A DNA stretch of 64,000 nt from Gautieria morchelliformis (taxonomy: Eukaryota > Basidiomycota > Agaricomycetes > Gomphales > Gomphaceae), in the NCBI GenBank assembly GCA_015179125.1, contig WHVA01000268.1, positions 1-64,000 on the forward strand. Direction: 5' to 3'. Positions 45,791-57,694 of this stretch are shown piece after piece; the first letter of the stretch is position 1, and each line of letters opens with the position of its first letter. A program made the position numbers and the translations under genes. A model generated the notes under the pieces. The model made no database searches, was not told the DNA's origin, and worked only from the letters and a program-made list of their open reading frames with translations.

Positions 45791-46390
45791 TGTCCTTGGG
45801 AGAAGGTTCCCCTGACAGGGACAGACACAAGGCTGAAGGAACAACTTTGAAGGAGGTGTCAGGTGCAGTTTGCTCAGAGGGTGTTCTGAAACCCAACTTG
45901 GAATCGCTGATGCTGAAATTCCCTATGGCTTTACTGCGTGACCTGACTATTGGTCCTTTGGCCTTGGGGAAGAGCTTTTCCTGCTGTGAGGGTAACTCTC
46001 CCCAGAGAGCAGACTCACACAGTCTGGCAGAGGAGGATCCAAAAGTGAATAAGAGCATCTACAGGACATACAACTCACCTGGCAGAGGAGGATCCAAAGA
46101 GGAAAAGATAAGGATCTCCACTGCCTGCGCGCTACCTATCTATATACCTCACACCCCTGATCGAAGTTAGGGATGCCCACTCCACTCCTGACACAAGTCC
46201 ATGCCTCTGTGGCACTCGCCTAACACACACATCTTGACTGGCAACCTTGGCACCATTCTGGGATAATTCCAAAGCCAAATGTTCAGGAACTTGGCCTGGG
46301 CCTTGAGGTGTCCTCGGGCCAGGTTCGTACCTCAGGTCAGACCCAAAGCCAAGACCGGAAATGTCACCAGGAGGGGGTTTCCCTCTTGTT
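45791..46390 (-). mobile_element. LTR-C (45985-46390) with leader (45791-45984), minus orientation
   Basis: LTR end GGAGAGTTACCCTCA and the leader GCAGGAAAAGCTCTTCCCC match the plus-strand arrangement at 10260-10440. Tandem half-units with AGGAGGATCCAAA occur twice inside the LTR. The outer end is poorly defined (…AGGAGGGGGTTTCCCTC). Confidence 0.65.
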
Positions 46391-46739
46391 AGTTGTGGTG
46401 TCGCAAATAGCTAATAGAAATATGATTCAAACTCGTAATAGGAGTCGAATCGAGAAGTGCTTGAGAAAGTAGGGTGTTTGCACATGATATGTGTATATGT
46501 GCTTGGTGGTGCGTGTGCAGTTAAGCGCTGGGGCGGCCATGGTGTATATGCTGGGCGCTGGGTGTGACAGTGTGACATGCAAATCGTAACATGTGTGTGA
46601 TTTGCAACGTCCAAATAAGGAAAGTGGTCCACAGTGGTCCATAGAGTTGAGATGATGTTTTCATAGTATATCAGCGTGTTAGAGTGATGAATGTTGGGTG
46701 GCATATCTTTAGTTGTGCATTCATAACATTCCCTGATAG
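46391..46739. other. Unassigned sequence
   Basis: No frame, repeat or element end that I can support. It is rich in GTGTG words. DUF6533-related sequence starts at about 46740. Confidence 0.5.
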
Positions 46740-47282
46740 TAAGATATTGATATTGATAATACAAATGGCTAATTTCAACTCCTTAATTTGTTGTATAAGG
46801 CCAAGCCTTGTTGGCATCTTAAGCCCTCTTCAAGCTGACACTTGTACTAGACAGTCTGAGGTAGATGTCCACAGTGCACATCTAAACGCAAATGTAACAG
46901 GTATATTTTCAGTGAGAAAGACATGTGATTGTACTAACAGTGCACATACAGCTTGTCAGCAATTATCATCTGCCACTTTCACCTAGCTCTCAAAGAGAGA
47001 CACAACCGACTTACCAGCCCCTCATTACCCACTCTTTCATTCTCCACCTTCCAAGCAGCCAGACAAAGTGTTCTCAATGCCATAGTGGCCAAATTTGGGA
47101 ACCCACAGGCTTTTAGGGCTGAAACCTTGCAAAACAATTTGGCTGATCAGGAAAGCCAGGAGTGGGAAGAGGCTATGTCTGCTGGGATAGGGTTAGAGGA
47201 GTTCCCTAGGGTAGCTGGATATTCTGGAGATGTAGAACTGGAAGATGTAGAACTGGCAGGGCCTGTTGTGTCCAGTGAGTGA
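46740..47282 (+). pseudogene. DUF6533-like gene, last exon only
   Basis: The frame 46953-47282 reads MSAIIICHFHLALKERHNRL and STFQAARQSVLNAIVAKFGN and ends ELAGPVVSSE, matching the last exon of the copies at 19670 and 53491. The upstream ~200 bp match the 3' intron of those copies. All membrane-spanning exons are missing, so it is a 5'-truncated paralogue. A small insertion duplicates the DVEL motif. Confidence 0.75.
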
Positions 47283-48397
47283 TTTGGGTCTCCATCAGGC
47301 ACTGATTAATAGCTTGGTAGGATCTGGAAGAACCACAGAAGCTAAAGGATAGCATGCAAGCTAATTCATTATAAACTCAATTCCAATATACACTCCACAG
47401 AAATAAAGATGCAGTGACTTACATTAACCATCCCATTCTCACCTTTCCAATGTATTGCAGCACTTTGCAATCAGTCACCATAGAAGTTGTGGCTATCTGC
47501 TCACTCTGGCCAACCCATAGCATCAAACATAGTAGATACACACACACACACATATATATATATGCTGTGACAGTTCAAATTGTTATGAAATCACACGTAT
47601 CATCCATTTAATCCAAACTACCATACATATCCCCAGCTCACACTCCACATACATGTCCACACCAGCCATCCGATCCACACCGAGACATACTCGTCTCCTC
47701 GGTCCCATTTGTACCCACAAATCCTACAAATTGCATCATTCCGAAGGGCCACCGATCGGCTGTTGATATATCAAACCACAGACACATCCCCGAACCCGAG
47801 CGAGTCTGATCCATGGAGTGGCACAACAGCTAGCCCGCCGGCCTCTCATATCTCCTTTTCCTTTCTTTCTTCTATCTTCCACATCACTCGTTTCTGATAT
47901 CCATGTCATACTCCACTCCTCCCATTTGATAGAACACATATATACTTTCCGCAGCTACCGGTACACCAAACCCCATCCTAGCATCCGCATCTTCATATGC
48001 CGGTTGCATATATCCGCCTTAGCTCATTCTATACACTAGTTAAAAGAATGTCGTGTGTACAGTACAACTCCAGTCAATTGTACTCACTTATTCAACATAT
48101 GAAGCATCACATCGATACATATTATTTGTGTGCATCTTGTTTTATTGCACATACCATTTGTGCCAACTATTATCTCTCATATTGACTCCCACTCGATTAG
48201 ACTTCATCTTGAAGTTTGAATCATAGATCTACTTAACCAAGTATTCTTAGAAACTTTTATTCTTTTCACAAATTTGCCTTGGGATCCTAATTTGTTACTA
48301 CTTTGCTTCATTAATGCACCGCTCGTCCATAGATGCTAGCTGTCAGTACATTGTGTGCCAATTGGAGAACTGCATCTTGAGGAATATAGAGGGATGG
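47283..48397. other. Partly duplicated, otherwise unassigned DNA
   Basis: 47283-47563 is the inverse of about 19420-19690 and includes a CA/TA microsatellite at 47540-47563. 47600-48300 shows no supportable gene. 48340-48397 matches the inverse of about 19245-19300 and adjoins LTR-E. Confidence 0.5.
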
Positions 48398-48898
48398 TGT
48401 AAGAACCCTCGCCTTTGGCTGGTTACTTACTGGTAATACCTTTCTGCTGACATGAGCCTTGTGTCCCATGCCTGACCCCAAGCTTATGCCTGAGCTTAAC
48501 CCATGACCTTATCCCCTTAGTTGTCTGTTCTGTTGCATCATGCATCAAATTAGTATAATTATCTCGCCTGTATCCCTGTATATGCTCGTCCCTGATTCCT
48601 ATCTCACCCATATATAAACCCTCCTGTATGCACACTTATTCCCCAGTCTGAATATTGACTATCATACTCCCTTTGATCCTTAGCTAGTTTCTAAGTACTT
48701 GCCTCTTGAACCAAACCTTGCCTCTTATTTGATTAACTAAGAAATTGGGACTCCTACATGGGGCAGGCGCAGCACACAAGCTGAACCCAAGTCCTACTCT
48801 GACTTCCCTATTTGAACCTCACTCCATAACCTCAGACCCCACCTCATATTTCACCCCCAAGCTCGGTCAACCTCCCTCTGAAGGATCATGTCGTAACA
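48398..48898 (+). mobile_element. Solo LTR-E (501 bp) with target duplication GATGG
   Basis: It starts TGTAAGAACCCTCGCC and ends GATCATGTCGTAACA. GATGG occurs at 48393-48397 and 48899-48903. A TATA box (CCATATATAAACCCTCC) lies near 48610. The empty site is preserved in the inverted copy near 19250 (GGGATGGGCTTGGCTGAG on the minus strand). Confidence 0.92.
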
Positions 48899-49240
48899 GA
48901 TGGGCTCAGCTGAGCACATGGGAACTGCATTAGGTGCATGTGTGTGCACATGCCTGAGATCCTGACCTGGTCTGAAGGATGTGTTTGGTTATTTTATTTG
49001 TAAACACTATGAGGCATACCATACCATCATCACATTCATGCACCAGGCCATCTTACACCATGGCTCAGGATGCACCAGTGCCAACTAACACTCCAACATG
49101 TACATTCACAAATTTAGGATCAATAATAATGGTCACCGTTCATCACAGGCAGAAGCCTGTCCTATGGTCCAGGATAGGGGTGTCAGTGTCTGAGATGCTA
49201 TTCTGTTCAGCAGAAGTACACTCCCAATGCCAGTTCCCTG
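48899..49240. repeat. Right copy of the inverted duplication (18896-19250)
   Basis: The inverse match includes GACCTGGTCTGAAGGATGTG and CATCACATTCATGCACCAGG. No gene is visible in either copy. Confidence 0.8.
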
Positions 49241-50775
49241 ATCCGATATGAAAGTGCCTGGCGCACACCGCACCATCATTGAGGAACGTACTTCGTTCCT
49301 CCGGTGGAGTGCTGTCACAGCGCGCGAAGAGAAGCATGATGAGGAAGCCTCTCCCCACACACCTAGGCCGCATAGTGCGAAGGTCATAAGCCTATGACTG
49401 CTTCGAACACCCTGCCAGACGGGAGTACGCAAGACCCTATTGTAATACGCACGAATATCAGCAGCATTTGGCCTAGGTGGTGTCTGGCATCACACTAAAA
49501 TGAGTTTAAACTGAAGGAGACCACGATGTACCCAATCCACATGATGGACGCTGATATTCCAGCCGTACGAGCAGAGTGTATTTAAACTGCACACGAGCAC
49601 CGTACAGTGTCGATGCGCATAAGCATACACGGATATGCCAAAAGTGATAGGCTTGCTGCGTGTATGCGTGTCTGTCTTCAAGTCTCAAGTCGTGATACTT
49701 GAAGCCATCGTCACCGTGACTGGGCGATGCGATTTGGTGCCTGCCGTTGTATCTCCGGCATTCGACTCACGAGATCTCGTTGTCCTGGTACGACGCCTGC
49801 CGAGCAGCGCGGCAAGGGTTACGCGTTGGGCTGGAGAACGTGGTGCGCGGCTTTGTTTCCGCGGGGGAGGGCGGGGAGGAATGGTGGTGGTGGGTGGTGG
49901 GTTCACGAAGACGCGTTGCGTGTATTTTCCCGCGCGGCGGCGCGGGGGGTTAAGGGGGGGCGGCGGTGCGGGACGGGCGATGTGGCGAGTGCGGGGGCGG
50001 GGAAGCTTGTAAGTGGAGCGTTGGGAGCGGGCGCGGTGGAGTGAGGGGGAGGTGCGTGCGGCGTGTGAGGCGCTGTGGGCGCTGGAGCTGGTGTGGGTCC
50101 AGTTGTTGCCTTCGTCGTCGGTGGTGGCGTGTGTGTGCTGGGGTGGGTGGATGTGCGACGTGTCAGTGTGTCAGGGCCGGGCGGGGGTGGTGTGCAGTTG
50201 CCCACGGCCGTGCCCAGCCGTGGCGAGTCGGACCGCCCCACTGGGGGCGACCCCCGCACATGCTCATCTCCACGCGCCAGCGACGCATCAAAGTCACCCG
50301 GAGGTGGGGGGGGGGCAGCGGCCTGGAGAGCCCTGCGCCTCTTGGCACGCTCGGCTAGACAGGCTGTCTTGAAGTACTCACGTCGTCTGGGGTGTCTTCG
50401 CGTCCGCATTTCAGCGTGCCCTGTCCCCGGCACCAAACCGCTCCCTGGTCAGCCCCTGCACGCAGAACCACGCGGACGTCCCGCACCACGCGATCCAGCA
50501 GCACATCCCTCTCCAGCTCTCTCGCGCACATGCCTCGCACGGGCACGGCGTATCCTCCGCGGCGAACCGCGTGCCGCTTCCCGAGGCGTCGCGGTGGGCG
50601 TGCCCATCGTGCGGGAAGGAGCCGCTACTGGGGGACCATCTTCATGAGCTCGTGCTCGTGGGCGGGGGGGAGAGGCCCGGAGAGGGCGATGGGGGATGTG
50701 AGGGGCGTGAAGGCTGAGTCTAAGGAGAAGAGGGGCGTTGGGTAAAAGGGAGGAAGCACTGGCGAATGGCACATA
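49237..50775. repeat. GC- and CpG-rich duplicated unit, coding status unknown
   Basis: The copy of 24597-26006 with CpGs intact. GC content rises sharply from about 49680 to 50760. On the minus strand a frame contains CARELERDVLLDRVVRDVRV, then CRGQGTLKCGREDTPDD followed by a consensus donor GTGAGTAC. Downstream, a Pro-rich frame (49903-50436) could be partly composition-driven. A host gene on the minus strand is possible but I do not recognise it and could not assemble exons with confidence. Confidence 0.45.
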
Positions 50776-50814
50776 CCATGAAGTGTGGTGCGGTAATACA
50801 ACTAGCTACCTAAA

Positions 50815-51005
50815 ACTACATATAATTTTTAGTTCGGCGCTGCATCTCAAACGATGTGCCCACTGACGAGCCCCGACAAAAACCGAGTGTCCTACTGCTA
50901 TCAGGTGTAGAGTGGGGGCCAAGCCCGAGCCGAGCCCCAGCCGGTTCTCAGATCTCAGGGCTCGGCCCTGAATTATGTGAGCCCGAGCCAGGGTGAGCCG
51001 AGTCG
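50815..51005. repeat. MITE-like family H copy
   Basis: It shares GCGCTGCATCTCAAACGATG and CCCGAGCCGAGCCCCAGCC-type words with the copies at 22515 and 57990. It marks the upstream border of the right DUF6533 duplication and is present at the same border on the left. Confidence 0.6.
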
Positions 51006-53863
51006 GGATGTGCGCGTGTGGGATGGACAAGGTCAGTACTGGCAACAATGCTCGAATCGAGGAAGACCGGTAACCTGCTCCTAAACATCTTTTCAGACTT
51101 ACTTAAGGGAAAACATGCAGGAAATGGTAATCTAAGCGGATTGTGTTTAGCTAAGTACAGTACTGTACGTCGGAAATATCTGTCGAAATGGAAGAGACCA
51201 CGTTTCCGAGTCACGTGTCAGTGCCATGACGACGTCCTCATCCACTGAAAATATTCTGCGCGTCAATGTCATACTAAACAAAACTGCAAACACGCAGATC
51301 ACCTCAGTAGCTTCCTGAGCTCTACATCACGGTGGCATCCAAAACACCGAATGCATAATATCGCGGTTACCATGTCGTTGTGCTCCATGTTCAAATTCGA
51401 TAGTCTCTCATGCATACGACAGGGCATACGCCAAAATGAGAAAGGTCTCGTGTCCCCATATCCAGCCACATTGACACGAGCTGATATCTCCTTGATTATC
51501 CAGCATCGCTATAGAATTACGGCCACGTGCCAACTCTGGGAATGCTGGCCAGCCTAGATCTCTCATATCATCTCGCCTCGTGTTCTTCCTAAGTAACATA
51601 CTGGAGATGAGACATCTTGATCGCAGTTGGTTTTCGTGTGGTGCAACGCTGACACTACACTATCAGTCGTCAATGAGTGCCCAGTGTGCCTACATGACAA
51701 GTTTATATGGACGTTGGGGGGCATTCCGCCCAGGCAAATCGGATGTAATGGCCAATTCCTGGCAAGAACCCAAGGGTCAATTACTCGCCTTGCCCGGCTT
51801 ACACTATCTGATGCCTCGCCGTTGTATTGCCTAATGTTAATTCTTTTACATAGAATGTCCGTTCATCAGACTACCCATGCAAATGGTGCCATGCTTCGGC
51901 ACTGATAAAGGATGCTGTGAATATCTGCTGACCTGGCAGCACCCATGGCCAGAACCTTATATATAGACCTTCGCGATCTCCTACTCCATCCCTACATCGC
52001 TACGCAAAACTTAGTCCCTCGTCTGCATCCCAGTTCTTTCTTATATCATGTCTCAGGCGGACGCCTCGGCTGTCATCCAGGGACTATCAGACAGGTCCGT
52101 ATTTACTACATTGAGTGCAATGCAAAACAACTTACCTGAACTAGCTTTGCGATTAACTCTGCCGTCTTCGCAGGGCTTGGTATGTGTACATGTACAATCT
52201 AATTCCACGAGTTCCATACCTTGCTACACAGCCCTACTTTTCTTCGACACGCTCCTCACACTGCCATCTGAGATCAGCCACATTTGGTGCAAGACCGTCA
52301 GGCTCGGCACCATTCTCTATTTACTTGCTCGTTACATGCCCTTGGTTTTGTATCTTGTTCAGATATATCGTAACTTATCTAACATTTCCACTGAGGTGCA
52401 TTATGTCTATGGTTCTCATGTGTAACACCCTTACTAATGTGAATGAGCATCTAGTATGGCTTTCATTCCTCATGCAAAAGCAACCTAGAGACTCATATAT
52501 TTGGAGGAAATGTAATGCTGTTGTTCACCTCAGTGATGCTTGCACTGTTCTTTCTCTCATTGGAATAGAGGGTGAGGGATCATACCCATAGATTCTCAAG
52601 TAGAAAGAGCAACACAATTTACTTGTCTAGGCCTACTGCTAGCTCGCACCTATGCTATTTCCATTCAGAATCAAAGAGTTTTGGGTGTTCTTGGGCTGCT
52701 TATTCTTGGTGCTATTATAACTGAAGTGGTATGTCCCTGCATAGACTTTGTGTAAGTAACATAAATTCATTTCATTTGATATAGTACTACTCTGTTTTGG
52801 ACAACTGCAATATCACTAGTTCACCACAATTTAATAGAGTGACTTTGTCAGTACTGACTAGGACTTTCTGTGTAGATTTATACTAACAAATTCTTCAGGG
52901 GTAAGATCAGGGGTCTATATTTGCATGACTTGTCTCTGAATAGCTTTGACAGTGGCCACTATAAGTGATGTTACTGTTATCCTTTTTGACACTGGAGTTG
53001 TGATAGTAACCATTCTGAGCTCAATTCAAACCCTCAGGCTTTGGCGGAAAGGTGAGATTTGGGATAAGAAATCTCTCATTAGTCTAGTGATTTACCAAGG
53101 TGAGCATACAACATATAGCATATATATATGGTCATATCACTAATCTCAGATAAGGCTTTGTCAGATATGGGTATGGAATATTATTCCTATGATATTTCAT
53201 ATGTCTGATTCCTATTCAGATTTGTGCTTACCATTAGTGTAGCTAGTACTATCACATCTAAGGTCTTTTTACTTATAAACCTGTTAAGCTTTGAGAGCTT
53301 ACTCTGTCTTCTTTGACATTTCAGGTACTGAGAGTATGTAAGACATTGACCTTGATAGTAAAAATGGCTAATTTTAGCTCCTTTAATTTGTTGTATAAAG
53401 CCAAGCCTTATTACCATCTTAAACCCTCTTCAGAACAGGTATGTTTTCAGTGAGAAAGACATGTGATTGTACTAACAGTGCACATACAGCTTGTCAGCAA
53501 TTATCATCTGCCATTTTCACCTAGCTCTCAAAGAGAGACACACTCAACTTAACAGCCCCTTATTACCCACTCTTTCATTCTCCACCTTCCAAGCAGCCAG
53601 ACAAAGTGTTCACAATGTCATAGTGGCCGAATTTGGGAACCCACAGGCTTTTAGGACTGAGACCTTGCAAAATAATGTGGCTGATATGGAAAGCAAACAG
53701 TTGCAAGGGTCAGCTGGGATAGAGTTAGAGCAGCTCCCTTGGGCAACTAGATATTCTGGGGATGCAGAAATGCCAGGCCCTATTGTGTCCAGTGAGTGAT
53801 TTGAGTCTCCATCAGATACTGATTAATAGCTTGGTAGGTTCTGGAAGAATTGCAGAGGCTTAA
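50820..53863. repeat. Right copy of the large inverted duplication
   Basis: The inverse of 19600-22650. It holds the promoter region with CpG-bearing words (CGAGTCACGTGTCAGTGCC) and the whole DUF6533-like gene. LTR-C is inserted just after its 3' end (after GCAGAGGCTTAA). Confidence 0.85.
52048..53799 (+). CDS. DUF6533-like multi-pass membrane protein (right copy)
   Basis: Pieces in order: MSQADASAVIQGLSDR (52048-52095, donor GTCCGT); core CYTALLFFDTLLTLPSEISH, LGTILYLLARYMPLVLYLVQ (about 52215-52380); GLLLARTYAISIQNQRVLGV and LGLLILGAIITEV (about 52630-52730); FDTGVVIVTILSSIQTLRLW and KKSLISLVIYQG (about 52980-53100, followed by a donor); last exon MSAIIICHFHLALKERHTQL to AEMPGPIVSSE (53491-53799). 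Order, spacing and motifs fit the DUF6533 family of predicted fungal membrane proteins. Exon limits are approximate. Together with the left copy and the last-exon fragment this is a small local family. Confidence 0.6.
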
Positions 53864-54251
53864 TGTAAGGGCAACACTCCTGAGACAGCAGAAGTCATGC
53901 GGTCTGGCACAGGTGGATCCAAAGAAATGAATAAGAGACTATCTACATGATATACAAGTCACCTGTCAGAGGAGGACGCAAAGGGGGAAAGCTGTGTATC
54001 CCCTGCACCCCTTATCAAAGTCAGGGTCACCCGATCCACTCCTGATGATGTAAGTCTGAGGCTCTGCAGCCACCACCTGACACATGTGACCCTACTTACA
54101 CCCCTGATGCCACTCCAGGATCACTGCTGAAGCCAAAGGCTCAGGAACTTGGGTTTGCCCTCAGCATGTGCTTGGGCTGGGTCCAGACCTTGGCTCAGGT
54201 CTGAACCAAACCTCAGGTCAGAAATGGACTAGGGAGAGGGTTGCCCTGACA
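53864..54251 (-). mobile_element. LTR-C complete copy (388 bp), 3' LTR position
   Basis: On the minus strand it starts TGTCAGGGCAACCCTCTCCC and ends GTGTTGCCCTTACA. A polypurine tract (AGCGGGGGTGA) lies immediately upstream on the minus strand, preceded by the chromodomain end of pol, so this is the 3' LTR of a minus-strand chromovirus. Confidence 0.85.
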
Positions 54252-54310
54252 TCACCCCCGCTAGAGTGCTGTGTCCTTGAAGCATGGGATATGATCATTT
54301 GGCAAGCTGT

Positions 54311-54466
54311 TTACCTGACCCTTGGGGGTGCTCCTGGGTGTGTCTGGTAGAATTCCCACACCTTGGCTGGTGCATGGACATCGTCTTCGGAGACCCTGGA
54401 GTTCTCTTCATACCCATAGCCTTCCCACTTGATCAAGGATTGGGGCCCTGTAGAAGGCGAGGATCT
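54311..54466 (-). pseudogene. Chromodomain end of gypsy C polyprotein
   Basis: The minus strand reads LIKWEGYGYEENSRVSEDDV, then HAPAKVWEFYQTHPGAPPRV and a stop. This is the C-terminal chromodomain signature of Ty3/gypsy chromovirus integrases (F-x-V-K-W-x-G-Y, E-x-x-W, F), with the second aromatic changed to Arg. The 5' side is cut by LTR-G at 54467. Confidence 0.8.
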
Positions 54467-55122
54467 TGTTAAGCACTCATTCCCAAGTCCGGTCCATAAG
54501 CCTTGGCTTCAGTACTCACTCAGGAACCTCAGGTTCACTCAGCTTTCCCTTGGTTTCCCCTTTTGTTCCTCATCACCACTGATTTGCCTTCTTATCTAGT
54601 TGCCACACAATCCCCATATGTTTAACCTTTCATCCCCTTGTTCTTTCAATCCCATTGTTAGTGCCCCTGTCTGTTAAGACTTGTTCCAAAGTCCAGTCCT
54701 GAGGCCTTGGCCTTGGCACTTGCTCAGGAACCCTCCTTGGCTTAATTCAGGTTTCCCTTGGTTGATCACTTACCCCTGACTTCATTTCCTAGATAGTCCT
54801 GTTCCATTCCTGATGACTGCCTCCTTAGCTTTCTTATCTGCTTAATATGGGCATTGATGCCTTCTTTCTGTTCCTTGCAATTCATATATAAACCCCCCAT
54901 CATGTGCGCTAATTCCTGAGTTCTGATATCAACTTAGATCCTTGTATCTCTTCTCCTCCATATGATACCTGTTCCTAAACTTCAGCTTGAAGCTGAACCT
55001 GTTCCCAAAATTATGGCAGAACTGTAGTGGGGGCAACCTTCAAAGTTGAAGCCAAGCCCCCCATTCTGCAAGATCGGCTCAGCTTTCCAGTTGAATCTTA
55101 AGTACGATTCATGTTCTTAACA
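54467..55122 (+). mobile_element. LTR-G (656 bp), 5' LTR of gypsy G
   Basis: It starts TGTTAAGCACTCATTCCC and ends CATGTTCTTAACA. A TATA box (CATATATAAACCCCCC) lies near 54888. Gypsy G gag follows within 200 bp. It inserted into the gypsy C chromodomain. A fragment of the same LTR end (GATGTTCTTAACA) recurs at about 60505-60530. Confidence 0.8.
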
Positions 55123-55299
55123 GTATATCATAACTCTCCACACACAGCTGTTCAACATACCTATCACACAATCTTACACCTGTGCCAAAGGTAGCCAAGT
55201 CACACTGACTAGAGAGGCCCGTTGTGCACATAGTGTTTCAAACATTCCCAAAAACCCCCTGTTCCATCACTGATAGGCCAACCCCCTGCCAGTCCCTAA

Positions 55300-57560
55300 C
55301 TCATCTTGGCACAAAGCCATCAGTGCTGGTCAAGGACATCAGCCAGGTTCCTGAAGAGCCTTGCAGAGAGTCCCATGGCTTGAATGACCCTGGTGGTTGA
55401 GGCAACAATGGTGGTGATGATTCCAGTTCTGAGCACAACTCCAATCCCGATGCAGAAGCCCCAAGACCTAAACCCAACCTGAATGCAGAGGCAGATGGCA
55501 AGCAATGGCCACCATATGCTCATGGCTTTGGAAAAGCTCACTGATAATGGACTTGGTGGAGGAGACTGTGGCAAATCAAAGGCTAACCTCCAGGAACCTG
55601 ACCAATTTGACAGGTTAGATCCGAAGATAACTCCAAGGTTTCTTTCTCCAATGCATGTTGAATTTCCCTGCCAAACCCCGAGCTTCCTGAGACAGTTCTG
55701 TGAAAGTGAACTATGTTCTGTCCATCCTCAAGGGAATGGCTCTTGATTACTTCGAGCTCTACCTGCCTGATGACCCCACTGATGAGCCAGTATGGGCCAT
55801 GGATTACAGTGCATTCATGGAAGAGCTTTCCTTGAGCTTCAGCCCCTATGATCAGGTTGCCGCTGCTGAGATAGAGCTTGAAAACCTTGTCATGAATGAC
55901 AACCACAAGGCAACTTGGGTTTTTGTTGACTTTTACAAGCTTGCATCCATGCTTCAGCACAATGATTTGGCTTATCACCAAGCATATATTGCTCTGCTGA
56001 AGCAAATCAAAGACGAAATGGTGCATTTTGATAAACCCCCAACCCTTGATGGCCTCCGATATCTTGTCCAGAAAATCAACCAAAGGTATTGGGAACGTCA
56101 TGGTGAAATCTCTCACGAGACCTACACTGCACCCAAACCTGAGGCCAAAAATGACAGGTCCAACCAAACCTGAGCCCCCCAGAACAATGACCAATATCAA
56201 GGTCAAAGTTCCGGCAATTTCAATGCCAATGCCAGCAATAACAATCAAGGCAAAGGCAAGGAAAAGCTGAAAGGGAATAATGCATCCAAGGGTTGGAAAA
56301 AAACTGAATAGGCTAACAAGCTCATCAAGGATGGTAAACTCATGCCTGAGGAATGCCAGCCTCACATGGATAACAACCTCTGCCTAGTATGTGCACAGAG
56401 TGGCCACTGTGTGAAGGATTGCCCCAAGGAAATGTTAGCCCTGGCTGCTTTGGCTTCTGATGGGAAGATGTATGAGAACAAAGCCGAATCTTCAGCTTTG
56501 GGCACAAAAGAATAACCAGTGACCCTCTGGCCTCTGCACATACTGAGGGTCAGGTTGACTCAACTTGTGCATTAGAGGAGGTAAGAATCAATGCTTCTGC
56601 TCTCTTCTCCCCAAACACTCTTGTAATTAGTTTGTCCTTGTCTCTTGTCCCAAAATTAATTTGTACTAGACCATTTCTTTGCTTTCCTTTTCTTTTGATC
56701 CTTTTCTTTGCGTGGTACACCGCAGTGCTGTAGTGGTACACCGCAGTGCTGTCAAATTTAAAGCACCAGTAGATTCCAGTTCTACCCATTGTGTCATAGA
56801 ACCTGTCTTTATCCATAAATATGCTCTCCAAACCTGTTCCGTAGACCCAATCCTGCTTCATTTATTGGATGGTAGTACAAACTCAGTAATTACTGAAGCT
56901 GTAGAGCTACCTATCCATTTCCCCAATGGTCACACCCATTCCATAGACTTTTATGTCACCCCCTTTGATTCATCCATTTTGGTAGTTCTTGGACACAGCT
57001 GGCCCGCCTGCTGCAAGCTGTTGATTGACTGGGTATTGGGCAATATTATGTTTCGAAATACCCTTCTTGGCAGTCCTATGGAGCCCCTGCCAGCTTTGGC
57101 TCATGCCTCTACAACTGAGACCGAGCCAACCCCAAGTCTGGAGGCCCCACCGGTTGCTCTCCTTAATGTAGCCCTAAGCTCAATTCTGTCTCTGTTTGAT
57201 GATGAAGGAAACTGCAACTTATCACTTTCCACTCTGGGACATTTTCCAGTGCTGAACTCAATTATGATATCCATGATAAAGAGCTACTGGCTATTTTCAA
57301 AGCTTTTCAGCATTGGTGGCATATCTGGAGGGTTCTGGCTCTCCTATTGATGTTGTTACTGACCACAAACACTTGGAGTATTTTTTCACTACAAAGTTGC
57401 TAAGCCAATGACAAGCCTTCTGGTCCAAATTCCTCTTGCAATTTAACCTCATTATTTGGTTCCATCCCAGAAAGCTCAGTACAAAACAAGATGCTCCAAC
57501 TAGACGATGGCACATCTCTACTAGTTACCTGTTAGCCATCACACTCTTCGAGATCAGCCA
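55300..57560 (+). pseudogene. Gypsy G gag - protease - RNase H, reverse transcriptase deleted
   Basis: Gag: NAEADGKQWPPYAHGFGKAH near 55480, then the open piece 55700-56173 (MALDYFELYLPDDPTDEPVW, ENLVMNDNHKATWVFVDFYK, YLVQKINQRYWERHGEIS), and the knuckle CLVCAQSGHCVKDC near 56390. Protease at about 56750-57050: FKAPVDSSSTHCVIEPVF, where the usual D-S-G-S-T is D-S-S-S-T, then ILVVLGHSWPACCKLLIDW. At about 57200 it jumps directly to RNase [21 protein letters not shown], then in another frame [18 protein letters not shown] and FNLIIWFHPRKLSTKQDA. The RT between protease and RNase H is missing. Several stops and frameshifts. Confidence 0.8.
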
Positions 57561-57694
57561 GCATTCTACATATTATCCATGCTCAAGGTACCTATGCCTT
57601 CTTCAAACACCACCCTCACATTTCTCTGATACAAGGGCAAAGATGCACACAGAGAGAGACGGATGGCAGAGGAAGGATGTGTAGGGGAAATGCA

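Noticed and set aside
49903..50436. 177-aa Pro/Thr-rich minus-strand frame as a protein
   Set aside because: Low-complexity composition in very GC-rich DNA. The openness of the frame is expected from base content and no domain is seen, though the surrounding unit is listed for checking.
55583..56365. 260-aa minus-strand frame
   Set aside because: Antisense shadow of gypsy G gag, which carries the knuckle and capsid motifs.
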